Shown piece after piece: positions 35,590 through 46,497 of a stretch of DNA of 64,000 nt; the stretch's first letter is position 1; the number at the start of each line of letters is the position of its first letter. The stretch spans positions 7,502,001-7,566,000 of the forward strand of contig OX365948.1 in NCBI GenBank assembly GCA_947247005.1, written 5' to 3'. The translations under genes and the position numbers were made by a program. The stretch is from Spisula solida. Lineage: Eukaryota; Mollusca; Bivalvia; Venerida; Mactridae. Below the pieces are notes generated by a model. It had not been told where the DNA came from, searched no databases, and saw nothing but the letters and a program-made list of their open reading frames with translations.

Positions 35590-36070
35590 CAGAAGCTTCT
35601 GGGGGGGGGGGTGCCCCTCTAGACCCCTACCCCTGCTTTCTTACTTTACTGGGTGGAACTTGTTCACCATTGGGACCCTAACCTCTACACAAGAATAGGC
35701 AACTATCAGGCATTTTTTGTCCAAATTATCTGCACTTCTCGACAAGGTACAACCTGAAATCTATTGACTATTACTTTTGTACAGACACTTGTTCACTATT
35801 GGAACTCCAACCTCTACTCAGTTGAAGTCAAATAATAATTCAAAGGTATTTACTTGAAAGGGAAAACAAAATCACCAAGTGGACATGCTTTTTTGGAGGC
35901 CATTTATTTTTCGTAAAAGCAAGTCAGAAGTGCCAGAATTTGCTTTCAGGAGTACTTTAAAATGCTGTTTTCAAGGAGCTTCCGGGGGCCTCCGGCCCCC
36001 TGGAACCCCTGGCCAAGGCTTTGCCCTGGACCCACCGGGGGTCCTGCGGCCCCCTGGCCCCCAGCTTATT
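35590..36070 (+). repeat. GC-rich dispersed repeat pieces
   Basis: AGAAGCTTCTGGGGGG...GTGCCCCTCTAGACCCC (35590-35630) and GGAGCTTCCGGGGGCCTCCGG...CCACCGGGGGTCCTGCGG (35975-36060) are related GC-rich islands in AT-rich sequence. They look like two fragments of one interspersed family. The high GC comes from the element itself, not from a gene. Confidence 0.4.
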
Positions 36071-36969
36071 TTTCAGTATTTTCATATATCTCAACTTTCA
36101 CCCATGAAAACAGCTTCATGTTCATGTACAGTCATGTTTGAAAAAAAAAATTGGGAAGTTCAGTGGTCAATAGGACCAGCTGCCTTCTTCGAGTAAGTGG
36201 TCCACTACAAAACCACTGGTCTTGAACCACCAGTGTTAGTGTCGAGCCCTGGTAAGAAAGATACCTTAATGTGATGGAATTTCATGAAAGTTTCAATTAT
36301 TTTATTCTAGCTAAACTCTACAGAATATTTTCGTAAAAATTGTATTCATTAATTTATGGACTGACTGTATAAACAATTTATTACTTTCATAACAAATAAT
36401 ACTATACTCAGTATAGTAACTGACAATGAATATGACTCCACAGTGTATAGAGTAAGATATATCTGTCTGCACATATTAATATAGGTCAATTCTTTGTGAA
36501 GAAATTTTGAAAACACAAGTTTGACACAAAATTACCCTACTTAAGTTACTAGTAGTCTAGTTAATAGGGTTTATAAAAGGATTGTATGACATTGTTCAAC
36601 ACCAGTTACCATTTGACATTTTAGAAAGTGTGTTCAGGTCAAAATGTTTCACCAATTTTATGAGAGGAATGATAGCAAAATTAATAATAATTGAAAACAT
36701 CATGTTGGGCATTTTACAATGTGTATTGGATTGTGTCTTTTATATTGAACTCCGGGTTTTGTTCAATACATGAGCATTAAACACAGCTATTTTTGTTTTC
36801 AAAGTCAAAGTGAAACAAATTTCTTCTTGGATTTGTAGCCTTTAGTGATGTCAAAGTCACAAGGTATTGCTACACTGATATCCTCCACTTTAGACGAAGT
36901 AACCTCAGTTGATTGCTGAAGAGCACATTAATCTATAAATGTCTCCCACTTATAGTCTGGGGCTTGATT

Positions 36970-37265
36970 TTGTGCTGGATATCTGTCACAAAGTTTTTCC
37001 ACATTTGTTGTCTTAAACTACTGGTTCAATTTCTATGAAACTTCACATGTTTCCTGTGCTCTGCTGGTAAAGTTGAGTGCTGCCTTCCCTGTCCAACTTT
37101 CTATTATTATTTATATAATCATAGTCTATGTGTGCTTGGAACAAAGCCTACATTGTAGGTCACTATGTGTGCATATTGTCAGGAATTTCTGGCTGTATTA
37201 TTTGCTGGAGTTATGGCCCCTTTTGGGAGACGTATGTTTTTGTGTCAACAGTCCTTCTAGTTAAT
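36970..37265 (+). repeat. dispersed repeat copy related to 5875-6265
   Basis: GTGCTGGATATCTGTCACAA, AACTACTGGTTCAATTTCTA and TGAAACTTCACATG occur in the same order as in 5875-6265. The right end reads GGAGTTATGGCCCC...GGGAGACGTATG, similar to the seed of the 50-bp array at 57222. Confidence 0.4.
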
Positions 37266-37424
37266 ACTTGAATTTGAATGAGCATTAAAATGGTTAAGCA
37301 TTACTTGTCAATTCCAGGAAAACTGAAGAGGTCAGCTGTCTATGCTGATAGAATGTTTATAACTAAAATATTGTGTAAATATTGACAAAATAGTACCTGG
37401 CCTCTTTTTCCCTAAGCACCTCAA

Positions 37425-37650
37425 ATTGATTATTGAGATCTTGGTCAAATCAGAATATGATTTTGAAATAAATCTGAAGACAGAGCTTATGACATTTTCC
37501 TGTTATCAACTCAGAATAATATTTCTGTTTTGTGATGCTAAATTTGAGTTCAGTCTCCCACAGAAATTACATTGTATATCGAAGACGCTGACACATGACA
37601 TTATTTGAGAATAACTTAGATTGAGATTTTTCAGAAGATTGAGACCTGTT
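37425..37650 (+). repeat. dispersed repeat, second copy at 62265-62505
   Basis: Shares ordered blocks with 62265-62505: TCAAATCAGA, AACTCAGAATAA, TCTGTTTTGTGA, TTTGAGTTCA, AGAAATTAC, ATATTTGAGA-like, AGATTGAGACCTG. About 60-70 percent alike by eye. Not coding. Confidence 0.5.
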
Positions 37651-39458
37651 CAATAAACAAAACTTACTATAGCCTAACAATGACCTGAAAAGTGGTGTTA
37701 ACACTGGAGGGAAAAGACATTGTGTTTAATGGACAAAACTTTCAAAAATTTAAATGGTAGATATATAGCAATTAATGACATAATAATAAACCCGCACAGT
37801 GGTGTTAAATGCTACGGGGGAAAAAACGTTTTAAGATTCAGGCCTCTTGGACATGTGCACTGAGTTGTATGACATAGTACATTTATTGAATACCATTTAA
37901 ATACATTAGTCTAATACCAGTTGCAAAATCATATAATAGAGCACATGAAGGACATTCCTTGTATTACATTACCTTAAAATTGCTTAAATACATGTGTACC
38001 CATTTACTAATACCAGTAAGTCATGGGTGTCATAAAACCATTGTGAACTTAAATATCCTGGAATTTTGCCAGTGTTCGTTGACATTTTGAAATGTCTGCT
38101 ATCATAGACAGTGTAAGGTAAACTTTATTATTTACTTGAGATATTGGAAAACTAGGACAACTTTAAGGACAAAACTACCGACTAGGCTCAATATTTCATC
38201 ATCGTTTTAAGGAGTGTTAAATAATGTGTGTAAAGTTATAATGGAGGACTAAACGTTTAATAATGGAATTTAATTGAAAAGTATTATTTTGTGTGATATA
38301 GAAATTGGTTGTCAAGTCTCAATTTCAAATATCAACTGAAGTATGCATGTAATTATAAGCTGTGCTCATTGATTGTTTATATAATATTACAAACTATAAA
38401 TATTCAGGATTTGAATCATGCTGCAAATTCTATAATATCTAGTTCTCCTAGTTATGTTTTAATAAAATGCAGGAAATTCTAAACCAAGGAAAATTAATAA
38501 TCCCTGGTATGTTGATTTATTAAATATATGTAATAATGTATCATTCTATGTTTTCTCTGATCTTTCTACCTATAAATTTACTGTATTGATAGTAATAACA
38601 CAGTTGGATGATTCTAGTTATGAAGCTTCCCTGTTGTTATTTTGCAAGTCACTTAATGGTATATATTTAATGAAATATTACTTTAATGACTGTGTGATTC
38701 ATATAACTTTCCACTTCACTACTTTTCTCTATTTTCCATGTTGGTGTTTATGTAAAATATTGATAAACTATTGGTTTGTGTTTTGTAGGCTGTTCTATCT
38801 CGAACAAATTAACTGGGTCCTCCAACCTTCTATTAACATAATTTTACAGTTGATTTCTTGTCTGTATTGGGCCAAAAATAAAATATTGTTTGTTTCACCG
38901 TGACTTTCTGGCCAATTAGGGTTGAGTAGGTAGGTAAAGAAAAATATTTCAATATTTTGTCAATAATTTTTGTTTTGCCTAAGTTGCACTTTACTAGTTC
39001 CACTGTTTTCATACCAATTTATTTATAAAATAAAATTATTTTGGATAGGGGACTTTTTGCTTGTGTAGGTAGGGAACTATTTTCTTTGTGGCCTTGTAAT
39101 GTAATGTCCTATAAACACTAATCTTAATCACTGCCAAGGCTTTCTCTTCGACATTTTTAATATTCTGCTCAAAAAGCTTGTAATATATTCATGCATAAAG
39201 GTTGAGGATCAATTTGATTTGTCATTTACATTGACTTGTAATGTAGGTTATATTCTAAGTTTATATAATACTGCACTGACACAGTCATTTTATACTTCTA
39301 CTAAGCTAGGATTTGAAAAAATTAGTGTAAAATCTGGCTTCAGGTGGGGGGAGTTGGAAAACTTTAATCTGACATAATCAGAAGTCTGGGGGAAAACGAT
39401 TACAACTAGTGAGATTGAGATTCGATATATAATAAATGGTACACATTTGTATTTTCAG

Positions 39459-39546
39459 ATCATGTTAATGGAAGACTGATGATCGGATTATGTAACGACA
39501 TTAGTTGATTGGTTTGGATCGCAATGTGCTGTACGAATACTAGACA
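39459..39546 (+). promoter_or_regulatory. 5' UTR segment of the GT31 gene with a short uORF
   Basis: Starts after a pyrimidine-rich TTTTCAG acceptor. It contains ATGTTAATGGAAGACTGA (39462-39479), a five-codon upstream frame that ends well before the main ATG at 39547. Its effect on translation is unknown. Confidence 0.35.
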
Positions 39547-40758
39547 ATGTCAATCAGGGAGAAAGTCAAGCCTGAAGAATGTGTCCGACAAGATGGTGGA
39601 ATGGGGTCACGTTTCCTACGCTCTGTATCCAGCACCATAGTGTCTGTCGAGCTGACGAATATGAGATCATCTCGTTCTCATCGGAATTCACGCAGAGTTA
39701 TCCTAAAAGCTAGCATTACATCAGTGATTCTGTTATCCATTGCTTTCATCATTACTTACAGCGTATTACTTACTTACGTCAGTAATAAAGTGCCTCTAAT
39801 GAGACATCATGATGACTCGTCAAAATCTAAGTCAGGAAAACGAACTAAACTTATAGCACGGCCTGCTGTATATCAGAACAATATACTTAAATTCTCAAAA
39901 GATATTGTTGTAAAATGGAACGTTAGTGAATTTGATGTAATGTATAGGGAAACACCTAAATGTAACAAAGAAACTAATATTATCATACTTATTACCTCAG
40001 CCCCCGAAAATCACGCAAGACGGAAATCTATCCGAGAAACTTGGTGTAAACCGGCAAACTATAATCTTGCCACATTACCATGGCAGTGTATGTTTTTGGT
40101 TGGTCAAAGTTCTGTTCATTTAACTCAGATGATGTTGAGCAGTGAAACCAACAATTTCCAAGATATTCTACTTGGCAGCTATGTAGACTCGTATCGTAAT
40201 CTCACAGTTAAGACTATGCATGGGTTAGATTGGTTACGAAGAACTTGTTCAGTGAATTATGTTCTAAAAACAGACGACGATGTTTATGTGAATACTCAAC
40301 TGTTGCATGAACTTATTGTGAACAATACTCCGCAGACCGATGTTTATATTGGTCTGGTTACTCAGTCCGAGGACAGATTAAAAGTTATACGAAATGAGGA
40401 CAGTAAATGGTTTGTGTCTATGGAGCAATATGCTAATACTCACTATCCTCCATACGCTGTAGGTATGGGATATCTCCTATCTATGGACGTTGTGGAGAAG
40501 TTTGTCTCTGCCAGCTATCACATTCCACCATTCGCCAACGAGGACGCGTACATCGGTGTACTGGCGTACAATGTTGATATTAAACCCCTCCGAAGTGGAC
40601 GTTTTATATTGAGTGGGTGGGGTTTACGATCATGTAACTATCTATATTTGGTTGTAATACATCATGTTACTGCTGATGATCAATATCAAATGTTTGATGC
40701 AAATCAGAATGCCTTCCTAAAGTGTCAAGAGGATACCAGAAACGTAACCTGGTTATAA
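39547..40758 (+). CDS. GT31 beta-1,3-galactosyl/N-acetylglucosaminyltransferase-like enzyme
   Basis: 403 residues, type II membrane topology. A basic cytosolic tail (residues 1-54) is followed by one transmembrane helix at about 55-77 (ILLSIAFIITYSVLLTYV), a stem, and a lumenal catalytic domain from about 143. GT31 signatures: RRKSIRETWC (159-167), the metal-binding KTDDDVYVN with Asp243-245, YPPYAVGMGYLLS, and NEDAYIG with Glu332-Asp333, equivalent to the usual EDVYVG. Sequons at Asn125, Asn218, Asn259 and near the C-terminus suggest N-glycosylation. Such enzymes add Gal or GlcNAc in beta-1,3 linkage in the Golgi; the acceptor cannot be predicted. Length is typical. The CDS is one exon; a TTTTCAG acceptor ends at 39458, leaving an 88-base 5' UTR piece with a short upstream ATG frame (39462-39479). 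GTAAGT after the stop hints at a 3' UTR intron. Confidence 0.9.
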   Translation: MSIREKVKPEECVRQDGGMGSRFLRSVSSTIVSVELTNMRSSRSHRNSRRVILKASITSVILLSIAFIITYSVLLTYVSNKVPLMRHHDDSSKSKSGKRTKLIARPAVYQNNILKFSKDIVVKWNVSEFDVMYRETPKCNKETNIIILITSAPENHARRKSIRETWCKPANYNLATLPWQCMFLVGQSSVHLTQMMLSSETNNFQDILLGSYVDSYRNLTVKTMHGLDWLRRTCSVNYVLKTDDDVYVNTQLLHELIVNNTPQTDVYIGLVTQSEDRLKVIRNEDSKWFVSMEQYANTHYPPYAVGMGYLLSMDVVEKFVSASYHIPPFANEDAYIGVLAYNVDIKPLRSGRFILSGWGLRSCNYLYLVVIHHVTADDQYQMFDANQNAFLKCQEDTRNVTWL

Positions 40759-43033
40759 CACACAATGGTAAGTGTATAATCATTCATATTAATTAATTTC
40801 TTGTGACAATCTATTGGCCTGGCACCCATGAATGTGTGTCCTTGGAAAAGTACAAATATAACAGACCATGAAGATGTTTTCACAAATAGTAGGATTTGCA
40901 TGTATACAAAGTCCAGAAATCATCTACAGATTAACATGAATTTGAGCGTATAAATGACCAGTAATTACATGCAGTTACTTTGACTAAAGACATTTAACTT
41001 TTGATTAATAAATAGCTCATTATTAAATACATTCCAGCAAATGCATAACTTTTTTGTGTAATACTACTTGAACAAGCAACTTAAAAAAAAGTGACTATAC
41101 CAAGGATCGAACCTGGAAAAGTAGGTCACAAAAGAGTTAGACATAGCCCTACCATTATCCTTTGGGCCAACGATCATTCAGTTACTTCCAGAAATAACTT
41201 GTTTAACATATGTTAGTATTGCTTTTATATAACTACCCATTTAGGGTGAATCAACTTTGCTGCATAAATTAGTTATGGCTCAAAAACATGGTTGATCTAT
41301 AGTAAGATGTGCATGTATACAAAGTCCAGAAATCATCTATAGATTAACATTAACTTGAGTGTATAAATTAGGACTTAGGTTTTAATCCATGGAATGATAC
41401 CAATGTTAGCAGACCGTGACTTGAATTTGTAGCTGTAAATTAATAAATAGTTTGATTTAATACATGATTTAAAAGGTCATTTTATAATCTTTTTCTGTCT
41501 ACCTGGTTTGTTTAATCTAGTTCATTCTGCCTGTGGTAAATTACTGCACAATAATATAAGTTCATACTTTGTACAAATCAAATAAATATGCTGATTCTTG
41601 TATTTATACTAGTACTGAAACTTCAAATTTCGTAAAAAGTTAATATTAACATTCAAGGTGACTTTCAATAGTATATAAATAGCAGGTACATTGTATGCAT
41701 GTTTGTTATCTAACAATGATAATGTATCATACATTGTGTCACTATTATGTAAATCGTTCTTGCTTATCTGACGTTAAGTGGTTGGTTTGCTGTAAACTTA
41801 CACTAGGTAAACTAAAAGATAAACATGTGTCCTTGGTTATTAACCTGCGGCTTGAGCCGCAGGTTATATTGGATTGCCAAAAGTAAAACGACCATGGAGG
41901 GGCATGTGACATGTTCTGGATGGTTCACGATTTCAAAAAAATGTATCCAAAAAAGAAGCATTTCGTAAGAATGTCGTGAACCAGACTATTCCGTTATTCC
42001 ATGCGGATAACATCGGTCTTTATCGCATTACAATAGTTTATTTACCAAAGAAATCAGAACTATTCCGAAATTTCACTGTGAACGCGAGACAGCAGGAGTC
42101 TGCAGCTGCATTATCATCCCGGTCAATAATAAATATAGTGGACAATGGACTACATCCCGTAGAGAACACATCGCTAGATTAACAGAAGCATGGTATTGAT
42201 ACATGATCAACATTTTTCTAATTATTTTGAATTTGTTCATTCGTTCGGCACATACATTTAACACAACCAAATAATTGGAGGATATTTGTTTGTTTAAACT
42301 GAATACGATTTATATCTCATCATGGCGTTTGTTGTTAGATTGATCGGTATTTTCCGATATTACACGTATTGGAATTATTTTGACAGAAACATAAATTTAA
42401 TCTTACACCGGAATAAATTCGAATTGCATCCAAACGGCAAAAAACACATCATAAACAATACAACTAAGTTATCAGCCGCAGGAAACTATTCGACTTGTAT
42501 ATATATGGTAATGTACTTAGTTGTGTCCCAAAGTTTATTTTAGTCTGACATTTTAGTCTAGATTTAAGATTTTATACAAGTCATCTATTGTGAATTTTTG
42601 TCCCTGTTTATGACACGTATATCAGATCTTTGAGGTCTAGATCATTAAACTACACGATGGTTTAAAATCGTTGTCACTGGGCCAAATGATGTTTTATCTC
42701 TTGTTTTTATGCAGGTCCTAAAATACAAATGTACTAGTAAATATTTTTATGGAGTTTGAGGAGTAAACATGTTAGAAGCGTTAAACTTGAACCAGGCCAG
42801 GAAAATGTCTTTATTTGATGTTGACTGTCAATGATAAATTAAACTCCTTCAAAATGTAGATAATGGCTAAAAACACGGATATGAACCATTATCTGTGAAT
42901 TACATATATTGAACTTACATGTAGATGAAAGAAAAAAAACATGAAAAAAACATGACAAATAGGTCTGGTGTGTACAAATTGTTTGGTATTGACTACCATT
43001 TTGTATACATCATAACTTTTAATTATTAATATA
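40759..43033. other. 3' flank of the GT31 gene, no supported gene
   Basis: AATAAA at 41007-41012 is a candidate polyadenylation signal. Includes a tRNA-like SINE remnant on the minus strand (41095-41175), a perfect 11-bp hairpin (41841-41866) and an inverted pair GGTTCACGA/TCGTGAACC (41922-41930, 41974-41982). Open frames at 41695, 41976 and 42322 have no motif; the 41976 frame begins at GTG, not ATG. Confidence 0.4.
41095..41178 (-). repeat. tRNA-like SINE remnant, minus strand
   Basis: On the minus strand, GATCGTTGGCCCAAAGGATA precedes CCAGGTTCGATCCTTGG. The B box (GGTTCGATCC) is near-consensus; the acceptor stem does not close. Confidence 0.45.
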
Positions 43034-43259
43034 CAGGGTGTTAAAAAAGTTTGTTCTCAAATTTGAAGTTTCAATAGTTTAATTTTCTGATTACAGAAGA
43101 ACTTAAAATGTTAAGGTTAACTTCCAGAGGTATCTACCATTGTTGTAATCTTTCTGGCATTAAATGAAGCTATTATATTAAGAAATTAATATTGTTCAAG
43201 TGCGTACATAGTTCAGATAAAAAATAGAATTATTTTAAATTTTGAGAACAAACACCCTG
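43034..43259. mobile_element. mariner-type MITE, 226 bp, TA target
   Basis: Begins CAGGGTGTT and ends AACACCCTG, flanked by TA on both sides (43032-43033 and 43260-43261). Inside the ends, TTTGTTCTCAAA (left) and TTTGAGAACAAA (right) extend the inverted repeat after a 7-base offset. No transposase frame. TA duplication and CAGGGTG ends fit Tc1/mariner. Confidence 0.8.
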
Positions 43260-43394
43260 TATAACAAAAGGAACATATCTGACCATGTCAATGTCATGTT
43301 TGAACATAGACGGAACATTCAAACATTTCAATAAAGCATATTATTCTAGTGTTCTTAGGCTTGTATACATGTACGAATAGCACACTGGGTATCT

Positions 43395-44281
43395 TTGAAA
43401 TCACGTGACTCCTGCGCTAATTGGATGTTTATTGTACAAAGGTTTTTAAGAGATCATAATTTACCAGAATTTACTAATATTGATGTTGCTATTTCAAAGA
43501 CATTTGTGGAACAGATAGAAAATGTATTATTTCACGAGTTTGTTGCAAACTGGTATACTAGTATAAATAATGTTGTTGGTTCCTCCGGACGAGGACGCAA
43601 TAAGCTTCGAATATATAAGTCTTTTAAATCGGAATATGCAGCTGAACAGTACTGTAAATTCATAATGCCTGTAAAACACAGGTCTGCATTGAGTAAATTT
43701 CGCTGCGGGGTTGCCCCAATTCGTATAGAAACTGGTAGGTTCGAAAATTTAACCGAGGAGGAACGTACATGTCCTTTTTGTAGTAATGTGGAAAATGAGT
43801 ACCATGTGATATTACACTGTCATGTATATAATGATTTAAGAGCATCTCTTCTTGATAAAGCCAATAACTGTGTACCCCTTTTTAACGTTATGTCTGATGC
43901 TGAGAAATTTTCATGTTTATTTTCCAATTGTGATTTAGTAAGAATTTGTGCCAAAACCTGCTTTTTAATACTGCAAAGAAGACAATTTTTAACTTGTAAA
44001 TAACATGCAATCTTAAAGGATAATGCAATTGATTTTTATACATATTAATGTAAATTTTTATTTGTTTAATTCTGTTTTATGGTTGTGCAGACTACGTTTT
44101 GCGCGACTATGTTCCCTTGCAAGAATATAGTTCTGTTTTTATTGATATGTATATATGAATTATCTAGTCTCTTATAGCTCCAGTGTGGAGCGGCAAAGTA
44201 CTTTTATAATTGTTCAAATATGTAATGTAAATATTGTAAGAATGTACATTGATGAGACTTTAATAAAGATTATCTCTCATG
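43395..44281 (+). mobile_element. 5'-truncated LINE, C-terminal end of ORF2 plus 3' tail
   Basis: A 202-codon frame (43395-44003, opening at a non-ATG TTG, so cut off at the 5' side) encodes the part of a LINE ORF2 that follows the reverse transcriptase. It contains NKLRIYKSFKSEY, HRSALSKFRCGVAPIRIETG and then ERTCPFC...HVILHC, a C-x2-C...H-x4-C zinc-knuckle-like motif. No reverse transcriptase or endonuclease domain remains. After the stop a ~280-bp 3' UTR runs to AATAAA at 44262-44267. The frame is intact, which suggests a fairly recent insertion. The clade cannot be fixed from this piece. A dead-on-arrival copy, not a host gene. Confidence 0.82.
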
Positions 44282-44816
44282 TAACTATTTATGCTCCTTT
44301 TCATTCAATCATTAGGTAATAAAACTTGAAGAGGGAATAATGTTTCAAAAGAGGAAACAATTGCAGTATTGAAACCTCTGGAATTGAAAATTTTAAAGAA
44401 AAAATTAGATTAGAGGATTTTAAAATTACTCAATATACTGATTACATAAAATTTATACAAATGTACAATACTAACAATAGTCTTACATGATGCATTGAGG
44501 GTTGACCAATTAGTATCGAAATATGAAACCTTATTAATATTACTATCATGGTATACTGGTAACCTTAAATTGCTATAGTTTTATTCAGTCCAATAAACAA
44601 TACCATGTAGGCTGGTAAATTACATTATCAAAATTAGTTTATACTAAATTTAGGTCGATTGTGAAACAAGTTTTTTTCAACTTACAATGTATATTGATCA
44701 CTCTCGACACCTCATTTCTGATGTTATCCATCACCACAAGGGTATGATAGAAGAGAAGCCAGTTTCTCCTTTTTGCTGAACGTCTAGCTAGGGAATTACT
44801 GGTACCATTTTTATTA
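44282..44816. other. short AT-rich spacer, nothing recognised
   Basis: Between the LINE end and the tandem-core element. No coding frame, repeat or RNA gene that I can support. Confidence 0.4.
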
Positions 44817-46411
44817 ACCAGGTTTTTTAAAAAAAAATCCTGGTTATTAGATTGGCGATTTCGTCGGGCGGGTGGGCGGGCGGGCGGGCGGGCAGGCGGA
44901 CGTCAACAATTGGTTTCCGTTGGATAACTTTAGTTAGTAATGAGATATCATAATGAAACTTGCTGTGTAGGTAGCTTGTGTGAAGACCCCGCTTGGGATT
45001 GAAAGTGGGGCTGGTGGGGTCAAGGTCACCATTACTAAAAATATAAAAAACGGTTTCTGCTCAATGACTTAAGTTAGGAATGAGATGTCATAATGAAACT
45101 TGCTGTGTAGGTAGCTTGTGTGAAGACCCCACTTGGGATTGAAAGTGGGGCTGGTGGGGTCAAGGTCACCATTACTAAAAATATAAAAAACGGTTTCTGC
45201 TCAGTAACTTAGTTAGGAATGAGATATCATAATGAAACTTGCTGTGTAGGTAGCTTGTGTGAAGACCCCACTTGGGATTGAAAGTGGGGCTGGTGGGGTC
45301 AAGGTCACTGTTACTAAAAATATAAAAAACGGTTTCTGCTTCAAAACTTTAGTTAGAAATGAGATATCATAATGAAACTTGCTGTGTAGGTAGCTTGTGT
45401 AAAGACCCCGCTTGGGATTGAAAGTGGGGCTGGTGGGGTCAAGGTCACCGTTACTAAAAATAGAAAAATGATTTCCGCTCAATAACTTAAGTTAGGAATG
45501 AGATATCATAATGAAACTTGCTGTGTAGGTAGCTTGTGTGAAGACCTTGCTTGGGATTGAAAGTGGGGCTGGTGGGGTCAAGATCAAGGTCACCATTACT
45601 AAAAGTAGAAAAAAACCGGTTTCTGCTCAATAACTTAAGTTAGGAATGAGATATCATAATGAAACTTGCTGTTTAGGTAGCTTGTGTGAAGACCCTGCTT
45701 GGGATTGAAAGTGGGGCTGGTGGGGTCAAGGTCAACGTTACTAAAAAAAGAACAATGGTTTCCCTTAGTAACTTAAGTTAGGGATGAGATATCATATTGA
45801 AACTTGCTGTATAGGTAGCTTGTGTGAAGACTCCTGCTTGGGATTGAAAGTGGGGCCGATGGGGTCAAGGTCACCATTACTACAGTTATTTTCTGCTCAA
45901 TAACTTAGGTTAGGAATGAGATATCTTAATGAAACTTGCTGTGTAGGTAGCTTTTGTGAAGATGCAGCTTGGGATTGAAAGTGGGACCAGTCAGTGGTGT
46001 CAAGGTCACATGGGACCAGTCAGTGAGGTCAAGGTCACTGATACTAAAAATAGAAAATGAATGAATGAATCTGAATGAAACTTGCTTTATACGTTGTTTT
46101 GTGAAGATGCAGCTTTGGATTGAAAGTGGGGACAGTCAGTGGGGTCAAGGTCACTGTTACTAAAATAGGAAAAACAGTTTCAGCTCAATAACTTCCACAG
46201 CCATTTCTCAGTACCTACCAGTTAGAATTTCATGAAATTTTTAATGAACATCAACAAAGTGACTGCGATGTTGCCGGTCAAGATTCTTTTGATCGGTCAA
46301 TTCACTTTAGAGTTATTGCCGCTGATTTAACAGCACCATTTCAAACTTCTGCACATTCACTTAACCTTTGAAAACCTGGTCTTCGTTGCCATGCGGAGTT
46401 CTTGTTTCGTC
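44817..46411 (+). mobile_element. non-autonomous element with ~140-bp tandem core
   Basis: Opens with a hairpin, AACCAGG...CCTGGTT (44817-44845), followed by a (GGCG)n tract (44870-44900). The core has about eight units marked by ATGAAACTTGCTGTGTAGG at 44954, 45092, 45231, 45371, 45509, 45658, 45797 (variant) and 45928, then decayed units to about 46200. Each unit includes GGGGTCAAGGTCACC. The right end has GAAAACCTGGT, the inverse of the left ACCAGGTTTT, and then GGAGTTCTTGTTT. The layout is like pearl/HINE elements of bivalves. The minus-strand frame at 45213-45482 is a by-product. Confidence 0.75.
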
Positions 46412-46427
46412 TTTGGATTGATGCAGC

Positions 46428-46497
46428 CAGGGATCAAACCCGAGGCCTCCCACATTCAAAGTGGACGCTCAACCACTAGGCTATCGAGGAGGCGAAG
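46428..46497 (-). repeat. tRNA-derived SINE head, minus strand
   Basis: On the minus strand, GCCTCCTCGATAGCCTAGTG with GTTGAGCGTCC gives a good A box, and CTCGGGTTTGATCCCTGGC a good B box 35 bases on. The first seven bases do not pair with the end (GCCTCCT versus GCTGCAT), so it is not an intact tRNA. Confidence 0.55.

Larger units (their letters stand above)
34081..39458. other. no supported gene; repeats, possible 5' intron of the GT31 gene
   Basis: Contains dispersed repeats at 34755-35115, 35590-35660, 35970-36070, 36235-36251, 36970-37265 and 37425-37650, otherwise AT-rich sequence. If the CpG island at 33655-34080 is the promoter, this is a 5' UTR intron. Confidence 0.35.

Noticed and set aside
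41976..42182. 68-codon plus-strand frame near a hairpin
   Set aside because: It opens at GTG, has no recognisable domain, and no acceptor or donor supports an exon.
45213..45482. 89-codon minus-strand frame
   Set aside because: It lies entirely within the ~140-bp tandem array and repeats with it.
44817..46411. LTR retrotransposon
   Set aside because: The repeats are tandem ~140-bp units with inverted, not direct, terminal similarity, and no gag or pol sequence is present.
46428..46497. A functional tRNA gene on the minus strand
   Set aside because: A and B boxes are good but the acceptor stem does not pair, as in SINE heads.
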